From Plantago ovata (taxonomy: Eukaryota > Streptophyta > Magnoliopsida > Lamiales > Plantaginaceae), in the NCBI GenBank assembly GCA_028274465.1, contig CM051456.1, positions 98,733,050 through 98,797,049 of the forward strand: a stretch of DNA of 64,000 bases, given 5' to 3'. Position numbers and translations under genes: made by a program. Positions within the stretch are counted from its first letter, which is position 1. Each line of letters opens with the position of its first letter. The notes under the pieces are model-generated. The model made no database searches. It saw only the letters and a program-made list of their open reading frames with translations, and had not been told where the DNA came from. Shown piece after piece: positions 59,053 to 64,000 of this stretch.

Positions 59053-59201
59053 ACTATTATAGCCCCAGCTATGGCTGATCACTATAATAGTCAAACAGGT
59101 AGGTCTCCAAACCAATTGTACAATACAACTCTTGGTTGATCAAAACTATTTTGATCGATGTCCCTAAATTATGCCTGACGCTATGGCGACTCGACATAAT
59201 T
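59053..59201 (-). other. Two longer inverted repeats in the copia leader
   Basis: ACTATTATAG (59053-59062) pairs with CTATAATAGT (59082-59091). AATTATG (59167-59173) pairs with CATAATT (59195-59201). Both enclose a similar GCC...GCTATGGC inner element. Confidence 0.6.
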
Positions 59202-59420
59202 CAAGTAAGTCATAACCATCACACGGCACCAACAATGGTCCTATGAAAGCAACTTTCTTACGGCAAACAGAGTAAGCACTATGGTGCATATTACTCATGA
59301 GATTAGTAAGTCCATTTAACCTTCAATTATGATGGGTGACATCATGCGATTTACTCGAGACTTAAATTGGTTGGGGAACCTTTAAACGGCTTGACCAAGA
59401 TCCCTAACATGCATCACATA

Positions 59421-59577
59421 ATGGGTGCCGCCTACCCAAGGCTCATGCAATGCGGTCCAACAAGTAACGAGTGCCGCCTACTCGTACATATCAATCGCGG
59501 ACTAGCAAGTAATGGGCGCCGCCTACCCATGCATATGACAGATGCGGTCCGGAAACTAATGGGTGCCGCCTACCCAT
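59421..59577 (-). ncRNA. Four regularly spaced stem-loops with an invariant loop
   Basis: Plus-strand readings: TGGGT-GCCGCCT-ACCCA (59422-59438), ACGAGT-GCCGCCT-ACTCGT (59467-59485), ATGGG-CGCCGCCTA-CCCAT (59512-59530) and ATGGGT-GCCGCCT-ACCCAT (59559-59577). Spacing is 45-47 nt. The second stem differs from the fourth at two base pairs, each changed on both sides. In RNA sense the loop is AGGCGGC. A GCGG word follows each hairpin and could pair with CCGC in the loop. The position in the leader suggests a packaging or dimerisation element, which is inference. Confidence 0.75.
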
Positions 59578-60955
59578 ACAATAATAGCGGACTAACAATA
59601 TTTAAATACAATATTTAAATAATTAAATTGCTCATGTAGACATTCAACACATGTGATACAACCAAGTTGGAGCAAATAAGTAGTTGTTGTGGATTATTAT
59701 CATTATATGTAAGTCAAATATAATTTATAAATTCTCCAAGAATTTCGAAAATATTTTAAAACAAGTTTTAATAATAATATAATCTTCCAAAGCAATATAT
59801 TATTATTGAAATGTAGTTTATAAACAATTTATAACTAACAAACATGTTACTAAATATTATAAACTTATATTTATGTCTCTAAACATTTTAATCACTTTCT
59901 AAAAGTATTAATAGGGTTTTAAAATAATTTATAAACCATTTATAAATTAAATAATAAGTTTCTAAAACTCCAAGGACCTCTTTATAATTCTCAGAAAGTT
60001 GAAATTAAGTTTCTGGGTCAATTTGAAAACATTTAGCAAAGTCTGGGGTCAATTCAAAATAATCTGAAGTTCAAGGGCTTGAGCCCCAATAAGACAGAAT
60101 TGTCAAATTGGGACACAAGTCCCTGAATTCTTCTTTCTTGACTATTAGTGACCACCAATGTTTCTGCAAAAGTTCAATTGAGTCCCTGTAACAATGAAAA
60201 GTTTCCAAAACCTTCAATCTTCATCTCAACTCGAATCTAAGGTCCACAAACATGTTCTAAACATCATACACCATTGAAGAACAAATCGCAAGGTCATAAA
60301 AACGTTCAGAACAGAGAACGAAATTTTTTTTTTTTTTTTTATAAACTTCCGATCGGGTTGAACGGAATCAACCCAATCGGTTCCGTTCGACCCGGTTCTT
60401 GCTTGCTTCATCCTTCCCATGTTCCAATGACTCTTCTTCATATAGTTTTGGTTTGATTCAAGGTTTATGTTTACAAAGCTTGAAATCACCATTAATGGAG
60501 TTTCAAAGCTCCATAACCCATAAACCAAATCAACCTTGTTACTTGAGGGACAGAGAAGAAGAGATTGAAAAGAGGAAGATGAAAAACGATGATAAGGAGC
60601 CAAGCTCCGGTGGAGTACCATCTCCACCTTGCCGGTTACTGTTCCGGCGTGTGAGGATGGAGTCGACTGACTCCATTCTTCCCTTTTTTTTTTTTTTTTG
60701 ATTTTCTCTTTTCTATTTATCTAATAAATGAATCTGGAAAATAAAATATGAATGTAATTTATTTCCTTTCTTTAAATCTAATATGAAGAATCTGGAAATA
60801 AAATACATGCAATAATAAAATCCAATTTTATTTTCTTTAAATCCAATTAAAGAATCTGGAAATTTTATATTTTACATATATATAATAATCCACAACAACA
60901 TTAAACATAAATCATAAACGAATATAGTCATGAATCAGCCTAGCTTTGATACCAC

Positions 60956-62913
60956 TGTTAGTAAAAGTGAGAAAATTTGCCTCTAAGGCTAAGCAGCGGA
61001 AGTTTAAAAATTTTAATCTAACTAAAACTGATATGACTATACTGTTTATTGAACTGGAAGAAATCACTTACGTGTCCTCCAGTAGATAAGCAAATTGACC
61101 GGGTAGCTGTTCCTCAATCTCCAAACAGAGCCTTGCAATCTCCTCGTCCGGTTGGTTGATTTCTTCTTCGTCAGAGATGAAATCTTCTTCAATGGAATCT
61201 CCAAGATTGTTCATCAACAGGTTCCTTGTATCCTTAGACCTCGGTATCCACGGGCAGTGTATCCACCAAGAACGCTAGGATGTTCTTCTGTGTTTTGAGC
61301 TTCTAAGAGAAAATTGTTTCTTTCTGACTGTCAGAGAGAATTTTCTACGTTGGAATAGAAATAGAAGACTTCTTTCTTTCTTTCTGATTTAGTCAGTAAG
61401 TTGGTTCAGAAAATCACGTAAGATTTTATCCAAGTAAATCTTACTGATTAGAAGACTCCAAAAGTCATCAACTAACCAACTAAGAGATAATAATTAATTA
61501 TCTCAGTCAAAGATAAAAGAAAAAACAAAAGAAGAAAATAAGGAGAGAGAGAGAAGCACGTGGGGCAGCTTCCAGCTGCCCCAATTCGTTTCACCTGGCG
61601 CGTGCAGTGCACGCGCCAGGGCTCACTCGCCTGGCGCGTGCACTGCACGCGCCAGGCTTGGTGATCAGCTGGGCCGGTTGGCCCAGCTGATTGCTATGCT
61701 CTCTTCTCCTTATTGGGCTTTGCTCAAATCCCGCCCAAGTGCACAGTCTTCAATTAATTAATTAAATCCAATTCAATTCAATTAATTATATATTCTAAAA
61801 TATATTCCACACATAATAAATTAATATTAATCCAATTAATAATAACTCTATTATATTTATGTATAATAATTTAATATTAATCTAATTAATATTTAATCCA
61901 ATATACATAGCTCATTTGTAGAAACACCACCTTGAAGTGTGACCCATAGGGCCTTGCATATTAAGCAATGATCTAATTAAGGTCATAATAAATTCCTAGA
62001 CAATTTATCAGACAATATTAATATGCAAGGAACGTTTGTGAGGAAAACAAACCACCTGTAGTGTAGGGTACTTTGATGATACGGTCCCTTCATTCACGAA
62101 TACTCGAACGAGTCTAGAATATGGTTATGTGTCTATTCTAATAACTTCATTCATGGTCTCTCAATCTCATTAGTCGATCTATGAACTATGTCCAAACACC
62201 ATTTTGACATATTCACTTACGGTGGCCACCGGTTTTATGATCGCACTAAATATGAGAAGTGAGTATTCTCTCCTTGTATCTATTACGGAGGAATGAATCC
62301 TTTCTTGGCCCAATCACTCACACCATATGCTTCCTAATGTACCCAACACATGCCGTATCTACCCTACTTTAAGAGTGCAAGCATTGCGCATGGTCAAAGT
62401 ACATTATTTCACATATGATGTAGTATTGGCCTCAAGTCTAAGGACTACTAACATCACCCTACACACCGGTACTACCATAGACACTCAAATAGCTTTACCA
62501 AATGGTTTCTCGGTTGGGTATGCCAACACTCTCCAAAGTGTTCATATGTTCATTATGAATAACCAAGTTCATTCGTAGCAGTGAGACCTACTACATCCTC
62601 GAAGGATCTAATGCAACATATGCTAGCTTCAATCGCATCATTGATATCCCGTATTTCAATGACCTTCAGCTAGTGGCTTATTTTAGGACTTAATTATTGA
62701 CACACAAGCTCCCACTAACTTGGTGATTACCTTAAGTCCTTGGGAACATTTTATCGAATAATTCAAACACCCAAATAATGTATTCATAAAATGTAATGCC
62801 AATTGTATTTAATAATGTATAGATAAATGAACATAAATAAATAACAATAACTGAATGTAATCAAGTACATATCGTCCCTATCGTAGGTTGTCTCTAGGAC
62901 ATATATACTTTCA
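60956..62913 (-). repeat. 5' LTR of the young copia
   Basis: 1958 bp, offset by 8333 from the 3' LTR. It adjoins the primer-binding site. In minus sense it carries the promoter; the GC-rich palindromes at 61561-61691 lie in its U3/R part. Confidence 0.96.
61561..61691. repeat. Same palindrome cluster in the 5' LTR
   Basis: Identical to 53228-53358 at the LTR offset: 61561-61583, 61594-61620, 61630-61656 and 61664-61691. No changes in the stems were seen. Confidence 0.95.
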
Positions 62914-63078
62914 CCCCAAACCTGAACGTCGTCGTTCGTCCCGAACGTCGAAAGTGGATATGAGATGAGAGCTAGACGTGTACCTGTAACCTGTATTACT
63001 CAAAGAAACTTGTGAGAAACCAAAACGGGTGATAAAATGGGTAAAGAGATCAATAAATTTGAATACGGGGACAAAATT

Positions 63079-63232
63079 GGGTGTCCGGATTTTCATCCGG
63101 ACACCCGGCGCTCTGGACCCCCCAGGCGCACCGCCCCGTGTGGGGGGCGGTTCGCCTGGGGCTTCCAGAGAGCCCCAGGTGGGCTTGCACTGCCAGGCGC
63201 ACCGCCCCGTGTGGGGGGAGGTTCGCCTGGGA
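63079..63232. repeat. GC-rich hairpin cluster
   Basis: GGGTGTCCGGAT-TTTC-ATCCGGACACCC (63079-63106) is a perfect 12-bp stem. Two further hairpins share arms CCAGGCGCACCGCCCC, the loop GTGT, and a complementary arm with one or two mismatches (about 63122-63160 and 63192-63230); they are a tandem duplication. CTCTGGA (63111) and TCCAGAG (63164) enclose the first. Confidence 0.85.
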
Positions 63233-63526
63233 GCTCCAGACCCCTGGCGACGATTTTTCTCATCCCCATACTCACAATCACCATCGTTTTACCTATTTTA
63301 TCACCAAAAACACACTCAAACACAAGTAGAAAAAACAATGAAGTGCTCAAAATAAATATGCATGCAATGCAAGAAAGCGATAAAACTAAACTACATGCAA
63401 TCAATACCACTAAGGTTATCCATTATCAAATGGAAATGAAGCTTGTGCATCCGTCCCATTACTCCTTGCATCTTGGGAACCATCCTTGGCTCCTCTCCTT
63501 AGCTGCTCAAGCAAGTCCATGATTCC

Positions 63527-63895
63527 CTAAAAACTAAAATTAACAAAATCAGTAAAATCAAAATCTAAAAAATAACTAAGGGAATCGGATGGAAAATAAA
63601 AAGAGAAAAGTGGATCAAAACTCCCTTGAAACTCATAGGTGGGTGCATGGACCAGAACATAGGAGACAAGATCAAGAGTGTCTGTAGCAATAGAATCTAT
63701 AGCAATAGAATCTAAACATGTCGATTCAGAGACACCAAAATCTTCAGAGAGTAGCTCCTCGATCTCAACACGACTCAAGACAACACTTTCTGACTCAGGT
63801 GAAGCAATGGATTCAATCATCACCTCCTCCACGACTTCGTCTTTACCAACAATCTTGACATCCTCAAGCAAGGGCGTGGAATCCAAGCTAAGCAC
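63527..63895 (-). CDS. Acidic frame of unknown function
   Basis: 122 residues from ATG 63895, rich in Glu, Asp, Ser and Ile (EVVEEVMIESIASPESESVV) and ending in an aromatic stretch (FSFYFPSDSLSYFLDFDF). SIAIDSIATD is an internal repeat. No known domain. It lies in gypsy-like DNA and may be the start of a non-canonical element ORF or chance coding. Confidence 0.3.
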   Translation of the reverse strand: MLSLDSTPLLEDVKIVGKDEVVEEVMIESIASPESESVVLSRVEIEELLSEDFGVSESTCLDSIAIDSIATDTLDLVSYVLVHAPTYEFQGSFDPLFSFYFPSDSLSYFLDFDFTDFVNFSF

Positions 63896-64000
63896 TGAAG
63901 AGGCTTCATCAATAGATTCTTCACCTCATTCCTCTACATTGACTATGTCGATTTCTGGTGGCGGACTAACGAAGCGAGACGTCCATGTCCTTGAACCGGG

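Larger units (their letters stand above)
58855..60955 (-). other. 2.1-kb untranslated leader of the young copia
   Basis: In RNA sense this lies between the primer-binding site and gag. It has no convincing gene. A T-rich tract at 60326-60340 and another at 60684-60699 flank a stretch that would encode only short frames. The part near gag (59050-59580) is rich in stem-loops, listed separately. Confidence 0.8.
52623..62913 (-). mobile_element. Complete young Ty1/copia retrotransposon
   Basis: Two 1958-bp LTRs (52623-54580 and 60956-62913), TG to CA, are flanked by the 5-bp duplication CCCCA (52618-52622 and 62914-62918). I noticed only about four differences between the LTRs. In minus sense the 5' LTR is followed by TGGTATCAAAGCTAGGC (initiator-Met-type primer-binding site, ending 60954), and AAGTGGGAGAT precedes the 3' LTR (54581-54591). 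A 2.1-kb leader precedes one intact polyprotein. It inserted next to a run of about 15 C in the gypsy spacer. All parts needed for transposition appear present. Confidence 0.97.
62914..64000. mobile_element. Ty3/gypsy-type remnant, right part
   Basis: Continues the sequence interrupted at 52622 (CCCCAAACCTGAACG). It holds a GC-rich hairpin cluster at 63079-63232 and an acidic minus-strand frame at 63527-63895. No gag or pol to the window edge. Confidence 0.5.

Overview
The window is nuclear DNA of a flowering plant, most likely a eudicot. The evidence is GT-AG introns with AT-rich interiors, plant-type CACTA, hAT, Stowaway, LINE and Ty1/copia or Ty3/gypsy elements, and three gene remnants or genes of plant families. 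I cannot name the species. A run of 100 N at 42512-42611 shows it is a draft assembly. No CRISPR array, rRNA gene or prokaryotic feature was seen.

Layout. 1-10.3 kb: a minus-strand, many-exon Ulp1-like (C48 peptidase) gene of the kind usually carried by plant transposons. Its introns are full of one short motif (AAAACTCA) and hold a 95-bp minisatellite. One exon is split by a 2.16-kb LTR retroelement (6263-8425) that encodes its own unusual protein. 11.6-13.7 kb: a non-autonomous CACTA element carrying a tRNA-Pro-like sequence. 14.4-17.8 kb: a gag-only Ty3/gypsy element. 17.9-22.1 kb: an intact three-exon 2-oxoglutarate-dependent dioxygenase gene whose first intron holds two nested hAT-type elements. 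24.5 kb: a Stowaway MITE. 25.7-26.3 kb: a short F-box gene. 27.2-31.6 kb: a minus-strand RNA-binding protein gene with two RRM-type domains, with a LINE fragment in an intron. 32.2-34.4 kb: a hAT-like element with nested insertions, sitting in a degenerate tandem array. 35.8-38.4 kb: a truncated copia LTR interrupted by a hairpin-rich element. 38.6-42.5 kb: a decayed CACTA transposase gene running into the gap. 43.1-48.8 kb: a copia element lacking gag and protease. 49.5-64 kb: gypsy-type non-coding remnants split by a young, complete 10.3-kb copia element (52623-62913).

Only the dioxygenase looks like a fully intact host gene. The RNA-binding gene is probable, with an unresolved 5' part. The rest is layered transposon history, with target-site duplications readable for ten insertions.

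The most interesting structure is RNA- or DNA-fold related. The untranslated leader of the young copia element has four stem-loops at regular 45-47 nt spacing with an identical 7-nt loop and compensatory stem changes. The U3 part of its LTRs has four consecutive GC-rich palindromes. Other elements here (14.1, 36.7, 50.6, 52.0 and 63.1 kb) also carry dense hairpins.
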